Shown here: in pieces, positions 44,932 through 54,927 of the stretch
Layout: every line of letters begins with the position of its first letter
Numbering within the stretch: position 1 is the stretch's first letter
Assembly: GCA_000333235.1 (NCBI GenBank)
Contig: CAPN01000018.1
Span: 62,001 to 126,000, forward strand
Origin: Pseudoalteromonas luteoviolacea B = ATCC 29581
GTDB taxonomy: Bacteria; Pseudomonadota; Gammaproteobacteria; Enterobacterales; Alteromonadaceae
Direction of reading: 5' to 3'
DNA: 64,000 bases
Program-made: the position numbers and the translations under genes
The notes under the pieces: model-generated
Told to the model about the DNA's origin: nothing
What the model saw: only the letters and a program-made list of their open reading frames with translations
Databases searched by the model: none

Positions 44932-47024
44932 TGAAAATTGCATTAGTTGGAAATCCCAATTCCGGTAAAACGACGATTTTCAATCGTCTGACAGGCGCAA
45001 AGCAAAAAGTGGGCAATTGGCCTGGCGTTACTGTCGAACGTAAAAGCGGTGTTGTACAACTCAGTAATAGCACATTAAACCCGGAGCTCATTGATCTACC
45101 AGGGTTATACAGCATGACACAAGTAGAACCTGGTCAAGATGAGCAAATTGCAATCGACTTTTTACTCGGTGATGAAGCGGATGTGATCATCAATGTGGTT
45201 GACTCTGCAAACTTGGAACGTAATTTAGTCCTTACAACCCAGTTAATGGATCTTGGCAAGCCTGTAATTGTCGTTGCGAATATGCTTGATGTTGCAGAAC
45301 AATCAGGAAAGCGCATTTTATTAGAAGAACTTTCTAAGCGGCTTAACCTAACGATTATTCCGGTGATTGGTTCTAAAGGCGAAGGGATTGCTGAGCTAAA
45401 AGCTGAATTAACAAAGCAATTTCAACGCCCTGATGCAGCAAACTCAAAAAAGTCTGTTTCACCGCAATTCACCCTCAATGCAGATCAAGTTGTCATGCGA
45501 TATAAAAAGGTGAAGGAACTAACAAACGGTGTATGTATTGTGTCGGAGCAACGTTCTGATCTAAGCGCAAAAATCGACAGAATCGTGTTGAACCGATTTG
45601 CCGGCGTGCCAATTTTTCTTTTTATGATGTATCTCATGTTCACGATTGCCGTCAATTTTGGTGCGGTTTTCATTGATTTTTTCGATATTCTCGTTGGTGC
45701 ATTGCTAATTGATGGCCTAAAGCTAGGGCTTGAGTCTCTCGGTGCGCCAACATGGTTAGGTGTCTTACTCGGTGATGGGGTCGGTGCTGGCATACAGCTA
45801 GTCGCGACATTTATTCCTGTTATTGCCGTGCTGTATTTTTGTTTGTCTATTTTGGAAGACAGCGGTTACCTTTCTCGCGCTGCTTTTGTGATTGACCGAC
45901 TAATGTCCTCAATCGGACTGCCTGGTAATGCATTTGTGCCTTTAATCGTCGGGTTTGGTTGTAATGTTCCAGCGGTCATGAGTGCGAGAACGATGAACCG
46001 AGAATCCGATCGCTTACTCACTATTATCATGGCTCCGTTTATGTCATGTGGGGCTCGATTAACCGTTTACGCTTTGTTTGCGGCGGCGTTTTTTCCTACA
46101 AATGGCGCAAATGTTGTATTTGCATTGTATCTTTTTGGGATTGTCGTTGCGGTTGGCTCTGGGTTCGTTTTTCGAAAAATGGTCTTTAGTGGTGATAAAA
46201 CGCCTAGCTTCACCGAAATGCCTGCGTATCATTTGCCGGTATGGCAAAACCTCTTTTTAACGACATGGTATCGATTGAAAGGCTTTATTGTTCGAGCAGG
46301 AAAAACCATCGTTTTAGTGGTTATGTTACTGAGCATGTTAAATTCTATCGGTACAGATGGCAGTTTTGGTCATGAAAACTCCGATTCTTCTGTATTGGCT
46401 AAAACTGCACAGGCTTTAACGCCAGTTCTTTCGCCATTGGGGGTTGAAGAAGACAATTGGCCCGCAACGGTAGGCATTGTGACGGGGCTTTTTGCAAAAG
46501 AAGCAATTGTTGGTACCCTTGATGCCCTCTATGTAGGTGAGGAAGAAGACGATACACAATGGTCTTTGCTCAATTCGATTGAAGAGGCAAGTCAAACCTT
46601 GGTCGATAACAGTCTCGACTTAGTCTACAAGTTTGGCGATCCTCTCGGCTTGTCAGCTGCCAATGAAGAAGGGGCATCGAATAGTCAACTATTGACCGCG
46701 ATGGCGGCGCAATTTAATGGTCAGCTAGGTGCATTCAGTTATTTGGTGCTTATTTTGCTGTATACGCCTTGTGTTGCTGTATTGGGCGCAATTAAGCGTG
46801 AATCAGGCGCTCGTTGGATGTGGGTTGTAGTCGCATGGACGACATCGATTGCGTACATTTTAGCGATATCGGTATATCAAGTAGGGCAATTGACGACGAC
46901 GCCGCTTTCGGCAAGTTTGTGGCTTGCACTTATGGCAAGCTCATTAATCGCGTGGCGATTTGCGCTGCTGTCTATTGGGAAAAAAATGCGTGCAGTGCCA
47001 ACTTACCAAATTAACTTATCTTGA
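44931..47024 (+). CDS. feoB: Ferrous iron transporter FeoB
   Basis: This 697-residue Fe2+ transporter has an N-terminal GTPase domain: G1 GNPNSGKTT, the switch NWPGVTVERKSG, G3 DLPG, and NMLD as the G4 motif, followed by a helical GDI region. The membrane part contains the two Gate domains with GFGCNVPAVMSART. It forms feoAB with the preceding gene through a 1-base overlap, and a strong terminator follows. The protein is somewhat shorter than E. coli FeoB (773 residues). Function in ferrous iron uptake is well supported. Confidence 0.95.
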   Translation: MKIALVGNPNSGKTTIFNRLTGAKQKVGNWPGVTVERKSGVVQLSNSTLNPELIDLPGLYSMTQVEPGQDEQIAIDFLLGDEADVIINVVDSANLERNLVLTTQLMDLGKPVIVVANMLDVAEQSGKRILLEELSKRLNLTIIPVIGSKGEGIAELKAELTKQFQRPDAANSKKSVSPQFTLNADQVVMRYKKVKELTNGVCIVSEQRSDLSAKIDRIVLNRFAGVPIFLFMMYLMFTIAVNFGAVFIDFFDILVGALLIDGLKLGLESLGAPTWLGVLLGDGVGAGIQLVATFIPVIAVLYFCLSILEDSGYLSRAAFVIDRLMSSIGLPGNAFVPLIVGFGCNVPAVMSARTMNRESDRLLTIIMAPFMSCGARLTVYALFAAAFFPTNGANVVFALYLFGIVVAVGSGFVFRKMVFSGDKTPSFTEMPAYHLPVWQNLFLTTWYRLKGFIVRAGKTIVLVVMLLSMLNSIGTDGSFGHENSDSSVLAKTAQALTPVLSPLGVEEDNWPATVGIVTGLFAKEAIVGTLDALYVGEEEDDTQWSLLNSIEEASQTLVDNSLDLVYKFGDPLGLSAANEEGASNSQLLTAMAAQFNGQLGAFSYLVLILLYTPCVAVLGAIKRESGARWMWVVVAWTTSIAYILAISVYQVGQLTTTPLSASLWLALMASSLIAWRFALLSIGKKMRAVPTYQINLS

Positions 47025-47042
47025 TGAAATAGTGCTTAATTC

Positions 47043-47076
47043 AAGCAGAGCAATGTGAGCTTGCTCTGCTTTTTAG
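47043..47076 (+). terminator. Rho-independent terminator of feoAB
   Basis: The stem AAGCAGAGCAA/TTGCTCTGCTT with a 7-base loop is followed by Ts, 18 bases after the feoB stop. Confidence 0.88.
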
Positions 47077-47120
47077 TTCTATTTATGGTTCTACCCATCT
47101 CAACGTTTCTATTTTAATTT

Positions 47121-47137
47121 CTTAAGCTTTACTTAAG
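47121..47137 (+). promoter_or_regulatory. PmrA-type box upstream of the LTA-synthase-like gene
   Basis: CTTAAG-CTTTA-CTTAAG matches the PmrA (BasR) pattern of two hexamers separated by 5 bp. Ten bases after the second hexamer lies a -10-like TATGTT (47148-47153). The same hexamers, spacing and distance to a -10-like element occur at 52737-52753 before the phosphoethanolamine transferase gene. The rest of 47025-47407 shows no convincing gene; a 79-codon frame from a TTG at 47172 is not supported. Confidence 0.65.
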
Positions 47138-47407
47138 ATTCACGCTGTATGTTTGGCCTGTATTTTCAATATTGCGACTTACTATGACATCAGGCTATCT
47201 AGGTCCTACAAACAAAGAAAAGATTACCGTTTTTCTGATAGTCAATTTTGACCCTTTTAATTTTCGTATTGTTTGGTTCAATAGAATAAAGAAAATGATG
47301 AGGATCATAAATTTATTTACATTAGTACCCACCACCGTTGTAAGAAATTTGCTAACGTTTGTGTTGTATTTCCCGCTTTTTTTTGACAAAAACAGAATAA
47401 CAATAAT

Positions 47408-49372
47408 ATGAATAGCAAAACTGTGAGATCAAGACCGCATATTGCGGCGACTTTCTTTAAGCCATTCCTACTGCTAAGTAGTATGGGCTTAACTATTTTT
47501 TTAATTTCTCGTATTGGATTAATGCTCTGGCAAAATGAGCGCATTGCTACCTTGGATAATGCGTGGCACATTCTAATTCAAGGGTTGCGGATTGATTTGT
47601 CCTCGCTTGCTTATTTATGCTTCATTCCCTTTCTTATTCATTTTTTGTTGCCAAATAAGCAAATCTTAAAATCTATTTGGGATAGGTTGTTAAAAATTTA
47701 TATAACGGGCATCGTTATCTTCCTCGTTTACATGGAATTAGTGACACCTACCTTTATTTTAGAATATGACCTAAGACCTAATCGCTTATTCATCGAGTAC
47801 CTAGAGTATCCAAAAGAAGTGTTCGGGATGTTATGGACAGGCTACAAATTATCGATTTTTTCTGTGCTAGTAGGTACTGGTGTTTTTGCATGGTGTGTAT
47901 GGAAAATTATCTCTAAAGCAGACTTGAATGTTCCGGTAACGTCTATCTTACATCGGGTAACTTATTTTTTTATCGGGTTACTCATTTTGGTTATTTTGGC
48001 CCGCTCTTCATTTGGACATCGCCCTTTAAATCCATCGTTGGTAGCATTTTCAGAGGATGTGTTATTGAATGAGTTAACATTAAATTCAACCTATTCCTTG
48101 GCTTTTGCAATAAAAAACATGAGTGCAGAAAAAAGTGCAGAATCGTTTTATGGCAAAATGGACAAGGATCGCATGGTCGAACTTGTGATTGATGCCACGG
48201 GTCGTAAAAATTCGTTTTTTAGAGATGAAATACCAACTCACAATAAAATTACCGCAAGTTATGGAGGTAAAAAACGTAATATCGTGATTTTATTGCAAGA
48301 AAGTCTCGGAGCCCGATTTGTCGGTGCGATGGGGGGATTGCCATTAACTCCGAATCTCGACAAATTAATGCAAGAAGGTTGGGTTTTTGAGCAACTATTT
48401 GCGACAGGGACGCGTTCAGTGCGCGGTATTGAAGCGATCACAACGGGGTTTTTACCCACGCCATCGCAAGCCGTCGTGAAATTGAGCAAATCGCAGACTG
48501 GCTTTTTTACTATTGCTCAACTTCTCAAACAACAAGGGTATTACACGCAGTTTATTTATGGCGGTGAAAGCCACTTTGACAACATGAAGTCCTTTTTTCT
48601 CGGCAATGGATTTTCAGACATTGTCGACTTACCAAAATTCGCAAAAACGTCGTTTGTGGGCTCATGGGGCGCGAGCGACCAAGATCTTTATCGCCAAGCA
48701 CACCTAGAGTTTGAAACACTTGCTAAAGGTGAGCAACCCTTTTTCAGTTTAGTTTTTACTTCGTCTAATCATACCCCTTATGAATACCCTGAAGGTGTTA
48801 TTGAACCGTTCGATAATGCATTTAATACGCGAAACAACACGATTAAGTACTCTGATCATGCATTAGGTGAGTTTTTCGACCAAGCTAAAAAGTCGGCTTA
48901 TTGGGATAATACTCTTTTTTTAATCGTTGCTGATCATGACGCGCGAGTCGATGCGACAGCGCCTGTGCCTATAAAGAATTTTCATATTCCAGGTGTTATT
49001 CTAGGCAAGGGTATTGCGGCTAAAAAAGATAGTCGTATCGCCAGTTCAATCGATATGCCGGTTACTATGCTCTCGTTAGCTGGCGTGACAATAGATTCAC
49101 CTATGCTTGGCTTTGACATGACAAACGAAGATCCGTTACTTAACCACCGAGCTATTATGCAATTTGGTAATAATTTTGGGTACTTAACTCAAGGCGATCT
49201 AACCGTTTTACAGCCCGATAAACCTGCTATAGCATTTAAATACCAAGGAGTAGATAACCCATTAGAGTCGATTGAGGCCGAACCTTCACAAGTAGAAGTG
49301 GTTCGGGCCCATGCTTTATTAGGGAATTATTTGTATAGTGAACGTTTGTATCATCTAAAAGAAAACAACTAG
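47408..49372 (+). CDS. LTA-synthase-like phosphoglycerol transferase (alkaline phosphatase superfamily)
   Basis: This 654-residue inner-membrane enzyme has about five N-terminal transmembrane segments (to ~residue 200) and a periplasmic sulfatase-fold catalytic domain. LtaS-type residues are present: VILLQESLGA (metal Glu), the nucleophile Thr in TGTRSVRG, and the metal ligands in VADHDAR. In Gram-negative bacteria such proteins transfer phosphoglycerol or phosphoethanolamine head groups to envelope glycans such as osmoregulated glucans. It converges on an operon of an EptA-like phosphoethanolamine transferase and an Omp85 protein. Its PmrA-type box (47121-47137) suggests shared control with that operon. 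The ATG has no strong ribosome binding site. Confidence 0.85.
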   Translation: MNSKTVRSRPHIAATFFKPFLLLSSMGLTIFLISRIGLMLWQNERIATLDNAWHILIQGLRIDLSSLAYLCFIPFLIHFLLPNKQILKSIWDRLLKIYITGIVIFLVYMELVTPTFILEYDLRPNRLFIEYLEYPKEVFGMLWTGYKLSIFSVLVGTGVFAWCVWKIISKADLNVPVTSILHRVTYFFIGLLILVILARSSFGHRPLNPSLVAFSEDVLLNELTLNSTYSLAFAIKNMSAEKSAESFYGKMDKDRMVELVIDATGRKNSFFRDEIPTHNKITASYGGKKRNIVILLQESLGARFVGAMGGLPLTPNLDKLMQEGWVFEQLFATGTRSVRGIEAITTGFLPTPSQAVVKLSKSQTGFFTIAQLLKQQGYYTQFIYGGESHFDNMKSFFLGNGFSDIVDLPKFAKTSFVGSWGASDQDLYRQAHLEFETLAKGEQPFFSLVFTSSNHTPYEYPEGVIEPFDNAFNTRNNTIKYSDHALGEFFDQAKKSAYWDNTLFLIVADHDARVDATAPVPIKNFHIPGVILGKGIAAKKDSRIASSIDMPVTMLSLAGVTIDSPMLGFDMTNEDPLLNHRAIMQFGNNFGYLTQGDLTVLQPDKPAIAFKYQGVDNPLESIEAEPSQVEVVRAHALLGNYLYSERLYHLKENN

Positions 49373-49411
49373 TTTACAACTTTCAGCCTTAAGCTTGTTG
49401 CTCTTCCAGTA

Positions 49412-49449
49412 ATCAGTAGAAACGCACCTAAAAATGAGTTTCTACTGAT
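49412..49449. terminator. Hairpin straddling the Omp85 stop codon between convergent genes
   Basis: A perfect 12-bp stem (ATCAGTAGAAAC and its complement) with a 14-base loop spans the TAG stop of the minus-strand Omp85 gene and lies 40 bases after the LTA-synthase-like gene. It probably acts as a shared terminator, although T-runs are weak. Confidence 0.6.
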
Positions 49450-51074
49450 AAACCTAATTCCCAACTATCAACATTTTCGTATTGGGTTATCGGCTTACTT
49501 AAGTCGATATGAATTACATTTTCATTACTTGAACGAGCAGAATATAAACGCATACCGAGTCCGACACTGCTAAGAATGTCGTTTGAAATGTTCTCATTTT
49601 TAAGGCTGCCAGACGTTTTGCCTAAATCAACGAAGCTAACGAACCCGATATCAAGAATTTGAAACAGACTTATATTAGGATACATTCTTAATTCAGTCAT
49701 TGCTTTATACAGTGTAGTACCGTGTTGATAGCTTTGTGGGAAGCCACGAATGCCTTCTTCGCCACCTAAAGCTAGCGGGCTTTCAGCATACTCGGTATTT
49801 TGCCAAGCTAATTTTCCTTCGGCATAGAATGCAAACTGATTGGTAAAACGGTAGTTTATTTTGGCATTAATTGAAGACAAAATTCGGTCATTCAGTTCTG
49901 TTCCAAATTGCCCATTAAGATTGAAATTGAGACGATACAAAAGCTGTGAATTAACACGCCAGGCCTTTTCTGCTGTTAATTCTATGAGTGCTCCAGTTGT
50001 TTTAGGCACGACGCCGAATTTTCCATATATATTCCAGCCTAAATTTATGTCTTCACTATGATTTATTAAATCAACGTCTTGCACAACGATGTATACGTCT
50101 TGCATAAACTGAATTGCAACCCAAGGTGCTATAAGGGTGTTATCTTGAAGGCCACTTTGATTTAAATTTGTTAAAAATTGGTAGGTTTTGTCTTGATAAT
50201 CAATCCCAACGATCCAACGCCATGTTTCATTGTCGACATGCTTAAAGCGTTGACCATACGCTAATTGAGCCGTAGTGTTGTCGTAGTTGAATTGACGTTC
50301 AATTAGGCCATTGTGATAAATCGACGTAATTTGTTCAAGCGTTTGAAAGTAAGCACGATATAATGACTCGCTGCGAACTTGATAGAAAGGTTTAAAATAG
50401 TCTACTAGCAAGATTTGGCCGTCATCATAATCGTCTGCTTGTAGCGTGATTGAGGCATGGGGTTGCCAAGGTGATGGCATTTGGATCACGCTGTGGTAAC
50501 CACTTCGTTCATGATCAGATTTATATTTCACCGAAGCTCTTGCACCGTAACCTAAAAGGTTTTCCTCTTTAAAACCTAAGCTTAACTTATTGTTACCACT
50601 GCTTCGACCAACATTGATGCTTGGTAATAAGCTCCATGTATCCCAAGTTTCTACTCTGATTTTTTGCGGAGTTTCATTATCGCATAACGTTTCGTACGTG
50701 ATCTTTGCTTCTCGAAGGTATTTTTTACCGCGCAAGATACGTTCAGCTTCTAATAATTCGGCTTCACTAATTTTATCTTCGGCTTTAAAAGGTAATTGTT
50801 TAAGTATCACGTCATCACGAGTTTCGATATGCAACCAATTCGCTAAGTGATGCAGTCCTACGGTTTCTGGATTGTTTGGGTCGAAAATTGGATTTGCAGT
50901 AATTTCAATTGCCTCGATTGAGATATTTTTCTGTCTATCAGGTTGTAGTTCTTGCCCTTTTTTCTGATCTAGTCGTTGAACCTCGCATAGCTTATCTAAA
51001 GACAGAAATTCAGCTTCTTCGCTATAACATATTGATGAGATAGCCATTGCCATTGCTATTTTGTTGACTTGCAT
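49428..51074 (-). CDS. Omp85-family outer-membrane protein (POTRA plus surface-antigen barrel)
   Basis: This 548-residue protein has a weak signal sequence ([18 protein letters not shown]). Residues ~50-150 form at least one POTRA-like domain ([13 protein letters not shown].. [21 protein letters not shown]). The remainder forms a 16-strand-type barrel. The Omp85 motif appears as [14 protein letters not shown] in the C-terminal third, and the chain ends with ..GLSVETHF, a terminal aromatic. It is smaller than BamA (about 810 residues) and close to TamA or single-partner secretion channels. One base separates it from the upstream phosphoethanolamine transferase gene, so it is co-transcribed and probably under the same PmrA-type box. 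Its cargo is unknown. Confidence 0.85.
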   Translation of the reverse strand: MQVNKIAMAMAISSICYSEEAEFLSLDKLCEVQRLDQKKGQELQPDRQKNISIEAIEITANPIFDPNNPETVGLHHLANWLHIETRDDVILKQLPFKAEDKISEAELLEAERILRGKKYLREAKITYETLCDNETPQKIRVETWDTWSLLPSINVGRSSGNNKLSLGFKEENLLGYGARASVKYKSDHERSGYHSVIQMPSPWQPHASITLQADDYDDGQILLVDYFKPFYQVRSESLYRAYFQTLEQITSIYHNGLIERQFNYDNTTAQLAYGQRFKHVDNETWRWIVGIDYQDKTYQFLTNLNQSGLQDNTLIAPWVAIQFMQDVYIVVQDVDLINHSEDINLGWNIYGKFGVVPKTTGALIELTAEKAWRVNSQLLYRLNFNLNGQFGTELNDRILSSINAKINYRFTNQFAFYAEGKLAWQNTEYAESPLALGGEEGIRGFPQSYQHGTTLYKAMTELRMYPNISLFQILDIGFVSFVDLGKTSGSLKNENISNDILSSVGLGMRLYSARSSNENVIHIDLSKPITQYENVDSWELGLSVETHF

Positions 51075-51075
51075 A

Positions 51076-52692
51076 TTAACTCCGACATTCAGAGACTAAA
51101 TCAATTAAGGGTTTTTCGGTTTCTACTTCGATAGATAAAAGACCTAATAAGGTGCCGAACAACGCATCGTGACTTGTTGGCTTTGTGGCAACGGTGTTTA
51201 AACAATTTGAATTAAATTTAGCATTGTGACGATATGATTCTGAAAGCCAGAGTATCATCGGAACGTGAGTTTGAGCTTTAGGCGCAAATGCATAGGGTAA
51301 GCCATGCAGGTAAACGCCGTTTTCTCCGAGAGATTCTCCGTGATCAGAAACATACATTAAGGCAGTATTCGTGCTTTCCATTGCGTTTAATGTCGTGATT
51401 AAATGGCTTAACAAGGCATCTGTTTCGACGATACTGTTATCGTATGCATTGATAATTTCCTGTTGCGAACAGTGAACAAATGTTTCGTCCTGGCATTCAG
51501 GCATAAAATGCTTATTTGCAGTTTGGCTTCGTCGAAAATAGGCAGGCCCATGGCTTCCTTGTTGGTGTAAAACAACAAACACATCTTTGCCTTGATTGAT
51601 TATTTTTGATAAATCAGTTGCTAAAATTTCATCAGGACAGCCATCTTGACAGTCAAAGCGCTCATACACTCGCTGTGTTTCGACGCGAGCACACATGCCT
51701 TTGCAACCACCGTCATTTTCACGCCAAATGACTTCTATTCCCGAACGTTTAATAATGTCTAAAATGTTTTCTGAATTCTTAGCGATGCTTTCATCGTAGT
51801 TATCGTGATTCATCCAAGAAAACATGCAAGGCACTGAATGCGCTGTAGCAGTACCACACGAAGATACATCGGAAAAGTTGAAAACAGGTAACGATGAAAG
51901 ATTAGGCGTAGTGTTTCTGGCATAGCCATTTAGTGCCAAATGATCAGCACGAACCGTTTCGCCTAAAACGAGAATAAATACGGTTGGCTTATTTGAAAAT
52001 GGCACGAACTTTACGTCTCGAGCAATTTCTTCAAAGGGCTGGTTGGTTGACTTCAGTTTTAGTTTCACATGAGATTTTATGGCCGCAAGTGCATTAAGTG
52101 GGGTTGCGTAATAGCGCTGCTCTTTATGCATTCGAAAATAGCCCGATAGGGCTTGGTATTGAGTTAATGCCAAACTCATGAACAAAGCGGCAAGGATAAA
52201 AATCGAGATAAAGTATTGAGATGTGCGTTTGAAAAGAGAAGTCTTCACCGTTGGTAATGCCATTATCAATAAGCTCGGTAAAAGGCCATAAACCGCCAAA
52301 GCCGCTAAGTACCTTGCGGTAATTAAGTCAGTTGCTTCGTTTACATCTGTTTCTAATATATTTTGCAGCATAGTGTAATCGACCATGATGCCAAAATGGG
52401 AAGTGAAATAATTGATGGATGCGCTGGTTAAAAACAAGATCGCCAATATTATTTTATACCATGGGCCAAAGGCTAAGAGCGAAACAAGCAACCAATTTAG
52501 AAGCAGCAACACGGCACCCGCAGGGACATAAATGGCAGGTGATAGACTGTTAAAAAAAACGGCATTACAAAACACAGTAAGCCAAAGAGCACCGAAAAGC
52601 CGAACTGTGTTAGGGTTTTGAAAAACATTTAAACAGGTTAAGTTCTTTGGTTGTGCAACTCGAGAGCAGAGTAAGGCTACTGAATTAATCAT
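51076..52692 (-). CDS. eptA: Lipid A phosphoethanolamine transferase (EptA/MCR-like)
   Basis: This enzyme transfers phosphoethanolamine from phosphatidylethanolamine to lipid A, lowering affinity for cationic peptides such as polymyxin. I chose the ATG at 52692 (538 residues, GGA seven bases upstream) over an in-frame TTG at 52713. Five N-terminal transmembrane segments precede a periplasmic domain with LGETVRADH (metal Glu), [14 protein letters not shown] with nucleophile Thr283, NHDNYDES, and [18 protein letters not shown] (metal Asp/His). The cysteine pattern fits EptA and MCR. A PmrA-type box lies 45 bases upstream, matching the known control of pmrC/eptA. There is no sign of mobile DNA, so it looks intrinsic. 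Confidence 0.92.
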   Translation of the reverse strand: MINSVALLCSRVAQPKNLTCLNVFQNPNTVRLFGALWLTVFCNAVFFNSLSPAIYVPAGAVLLLLNWLLVSLLAFGPWYKIILAILFLTSASINYFTSHFGIMVDYTMLQNILETDVNEATDLITARYLAALAVYGLLPSLLIMALPTVKTSLFKRTSQYFISIFILAALFMSLALTQYQALSGYFRMHKEQRYYATPLNALAAIKSHVKLKLKSTNQPFEEIARDVKFVPFSNKPTVFILVLGETVRADHLALNGYARNTTPNLSSLPVFNFSDVSSCGTATAHSVPCMFSWMNHDNYDESIAKNSENILDIIKRSGIEVIWRENDGGCKGMCARVETQRVYERFDCQDGCPDEILATDLSKIINQGKDVFVVLHQQGSHGPAYFRRSQTANKHFMPECQDETFVHCSQQEIINAYDNSIVETDALLSHLITTLNAMESTNTALMYVSDHGESLGENGVYLHGLPYAFAPKAQTHVPMILWLSESYRHNAKFNSNCLNTVATKPTSHDALFGTLLGLLSIEVETEKPLIDLVSECRS

Positions 52693-52736
52693 TTTTTGTT
52701 CCAATGTATGCAATGATTAAACAGTACGGGATGAAA

Positions 52737-52753
52737 CTTAAGTCATACTTAAG
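52737..52753 (-). promoter_or_regulatory. PmrA-type box upstream of eptA
   Basis: CTTAAG-TATGA-CTTAAG on the minus strand, two identical hexamers with 5-bp spacing, is the PmrA (BasR) pattern. Ten bases downstream is a -10-like TACTGT, mirroring the arrangement at 47121-47153. The remaining sequence up to 53023 shows only the leader of the next plus-strand gene. Confidence 0.75.
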
Positions 52754-53023
52754 AAAAAATTAAATACCTTTCTAGTTTAGTTAATTTTAAACAAGCAAAT
52801 GCTGATGTTTTTAGAACACCTACAAAAGTAGGCTTAAAGTTTTACTTGAGTTTTCGGAGGATCAACCTTACGTTTTACAGTGAGCTTGAATGAACTAAGT
52901 TGGTGCAAGAAATAATCTCAATGGCTAAGAATAAGGTGAGATTGTGCTTAAGCCCAAGCAATTTGCAGATGTAACTTTAAGTTGTTTGAGTATATTTATT
53001 TTAATACGTGAAAAGGAAACACC

Positions 53024-53482
53024 ATGAATGCACTTGAAACTAAAGTTCCCCCTGTTTTTGTCGTTTTAATCAGTGCGGCGATGATGTGGGGAGTAGCACA
53101 AGTCACTCCTTTACTGCCGGATGCAACATGGCGTGTATCAATCTCCGTGTTGTTGTTTTTGTTAGGATTTGCAGTTGCATTGAGTGGAGTCGTTGTGTTT
53201 CGTTTAGCACATACTACTGTAAACCCGACTTGTCCGGAAAAAGCGTCTAATTTAGTGACTCAAGGTGTGTTTCAATTAACACGTAACCCGATGTATTTAG
53301 GGATGTTATTGGCACTTGCAAGTTGGGCGGTGTATTTACTTGCGCCTGTTAGTGTGTTCGGGATAGTGCTTTATGTTTGGTATATGAATCGGTTTCAAAT
53401 CGAACCAGAAGAAAGAGCAATGAAAAAACTTTTCGGTGAAGAGTATCAAGACTATTGTTCAAGCGTTAGACGTTGGATCTGA
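53024..53482 (+). CDS. Isoprenylcysteine carboxyl methyltransferase/PEMT-family membrane protein
   Basis: This 152-residue protein has three to four membrane segments. The C-terminal half has the family motif: TRNPMYLGMLL, then YMNRFQIEPEERAMKKLFGEEYQDYCSSVRRW, where SAM-dependent methyltransferases of this class bind cofactor and substrate. Bacterial members are poorly characterised and may methylate lipids or small acceptors. The start follows AAAAGGAAACACC. It is a single gene with a strong terminator after it. Confidence 0.85.
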   Translation: MNALETKVPPVFVVLISAAMMWGVAQVTPLLPDATWRVSISVLLFLLGFAVALSGVVVFRLAHTTVNPTCPEKASNLVTQGVFQLTRNPMYLGMLLALASWAVYLLAPVSVFGIVLYVWYMNRFQIEPEERAMKKLFGEEYQDYCSSVRRWI

Positions 53483-53525
53483 GCTCTAAAAAGCGTTTAT
53501 AGCCATGTTTTAGCGTCATGAATAC

Positions 53526-53558
53526 GCGCCAGAGCAATGACTCTGGCGCTTTTTTTTT
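53526..53558 (+). terminator. Rho-independent terminator after the methyltransferase gene
   Basis: A 9-bp GC-rich stem (GCGCCAGAG/CTCTGGCGC), loop CAATGA and a run of nine Ts form a textbook terminator. The T-run overlaps the final bases of the convergent ThrE gene. Confidence 0.93.
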
Positions 53559-54783
53559 AAAGACTTTTCTTTGGTGGCAATGCGACGTTTGCGAAAATTA
53601 AACCGGCAATCAAGGACATAAAAATTAAAAACGTTTGTTGACCAATTTGATCTGCCATTACAAAGCTTTGACCTTCAATTAATGAGTTCAAACCGATGTA
53701 AGTTTTTGAACCAGGTACAAGTACAATCAGTCCTTGCATGGCCACAATAGACGCAGGTGCATTTACAATGCGGTTAAATAAATTACTGAATACACCAAGC
53801 GCGAATGCACCGATGAACGTACCTAAAGCATAATCGAAATAGACGGTCGCACCAATGCTTGCACCATAAGCAATAAAGCCTGCGGCGATTGACCAACTTG
53901 CGTGGCGCAACTTAGTTTTAAACACCACAATTAAGCTGGTACAAAGAATGAATACGGCAAGCCACGCTGTCCATTTTGGGAGTGGATCAGGCTGAATGAA
54001 ATCGGTTGTGCCAAACATTGCAAAACCTAAACTTATGCCAACAAACCCGCCAAAATAAAGTTTAAAAAGCAACATAATAGAGTCCATGAAACGTGCGGTT
54101 CCAGAGACTAAATGACGCGCGGACAATTCGGCAAAAGCAAGTGCTAAAGCCAAGCCCGGTATAAACACAATGATAGAAGACAATACAACTAAACGAATAT
54201 TGATATGAGGATCAACGTATACACTCACGGCACACGCTGCTATACCCGCAACAATTGCAACTAATGGCTCAAGCATATGGGCAACGCGTTTTGATTTGGT
54301 TGACCAAAGCACAAACAAGAATACCACAAACGACAGCAGTGCTGACCAACCTACGTCATTCCAGCTCGTGCCCATCAGCATTGCAAAGGCACCACCAGAC
54401 ATCGCAAACGCCAGTGCTATTAGAATACGGCTGTACGGCGGTTTCTGTTTGCTTATTTCTTCTAGGCATTTTTCTGCTTGTTCAATTGTTAGCTCGCCTG
54501 CAAGCATACGATTGACTACATCATCGGTATCAGCGAGTGATCCTAAATCATGATCACCGGGATCAACGCGCGAAACATGGGTATATTCTTCTTCGTGATT
54601 TTCTGTCCAAATAACAAACGTGACAGAGGTTGGAGCCATAACAAATGAAGATTTCAGACCTAAATGGGTTGCCACTTCCATCAGATGCGCTTCAGAGCGA
54701 TACGCAGGAGTACCATATTTGTGAAGCATTTTGCCCAAACGGACGATAAATTTACGTTTTTGGGTAAAGGTAGCAGAGTTCAA
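53557..54783 (-). CDS. ThrE-family threonine/serine exporter
   Basis: This 408-residue inner-membrane protein fuses the two modules that are separate in E. coli YjjP and YjjB. The N-terminal ~110 residues are the soluble DUF1212 part (LHKYGTPAYRSEAHLMEVATHLGL). Two sets of about five helices follow, with FIPGLALALAFAELSARHLVSGTARFM ending the first and GLIVLVPGSKTYIGLNSLIEGQ in the second. Family members export threonine, serine or related metabolites such as succinate. It is a single gene. Confidence 0.87.
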   Translation of the reverse strand: MNSATFTQKRKFIVRLGKMLHKYGTPAYRSEAHLMEVATHLGLKSSFVMAPTSVTFVIWTENHEEEYTHVSRVDPGDHDLGSLADTDDVVNRMLAGELTIEQAEKCLEEISKQKPPYSRILIALAFAMSGGAFAMLMGTSWNDVGWSALLSFVVFLFVLWSTKSKRVAHMLEPLVAIVAGIAACAVSVYVDPHINIRLVVLSSIIVFIPGLALALAFAELSARHLVSGTARFMDSIMLLFKLYFGGFVGISLGFAMFGTTDFIQPDPLPKWTAWLAVFILCTSLIVVFKTKLRHASWSIAAGFIAYGASIGATVYFDYALGTFIGAFALGVFSNLFNRIVNAPASIVAMQGLIVLVPGSKTYIGLNSLIEGQSFVMADQIGQQTFLIFMSLIAGLIFANVALPPKKSL

Positions 54784-54927
54784 ATCAATTGTGCCTTGAA
54801 TAATATAATAGTTGATTAAATTTTAGCTTGTCGCATAAAACTCGACGCGCATTCTATACGCATTCCCTCTAATGTCTAGCGTAAAAGCTCGATAATTTCC
54901 TGTAAATTCTTTCTATACACAAAACCA

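Noticed and set aside
47172..47411. 79-codon frame in the leader of the LTA-synthase-like gene
   Set aside because: It starts with TTG without a ribosome binding site and runs into the real gene's start. A leader peptide cannot be excluded but is not supported.
51076..52692. Mobile mcr-type colistin resistance gene
   Set aside because: The product is EptA/MCR-like, but there are no flanking mobile elements, the gene is in an operon with an Omp85 gene and has a PmrA-type box, all pointing to an intrinsic chromosomal eptA.
52831..52850. Third PmrA-like repeat (CTTAAA then CTTGAG)
   Set aside because: The half-sites deviate from the consensus and the spacing is 6 rather than 5 bases, unlike the two perfect copies.
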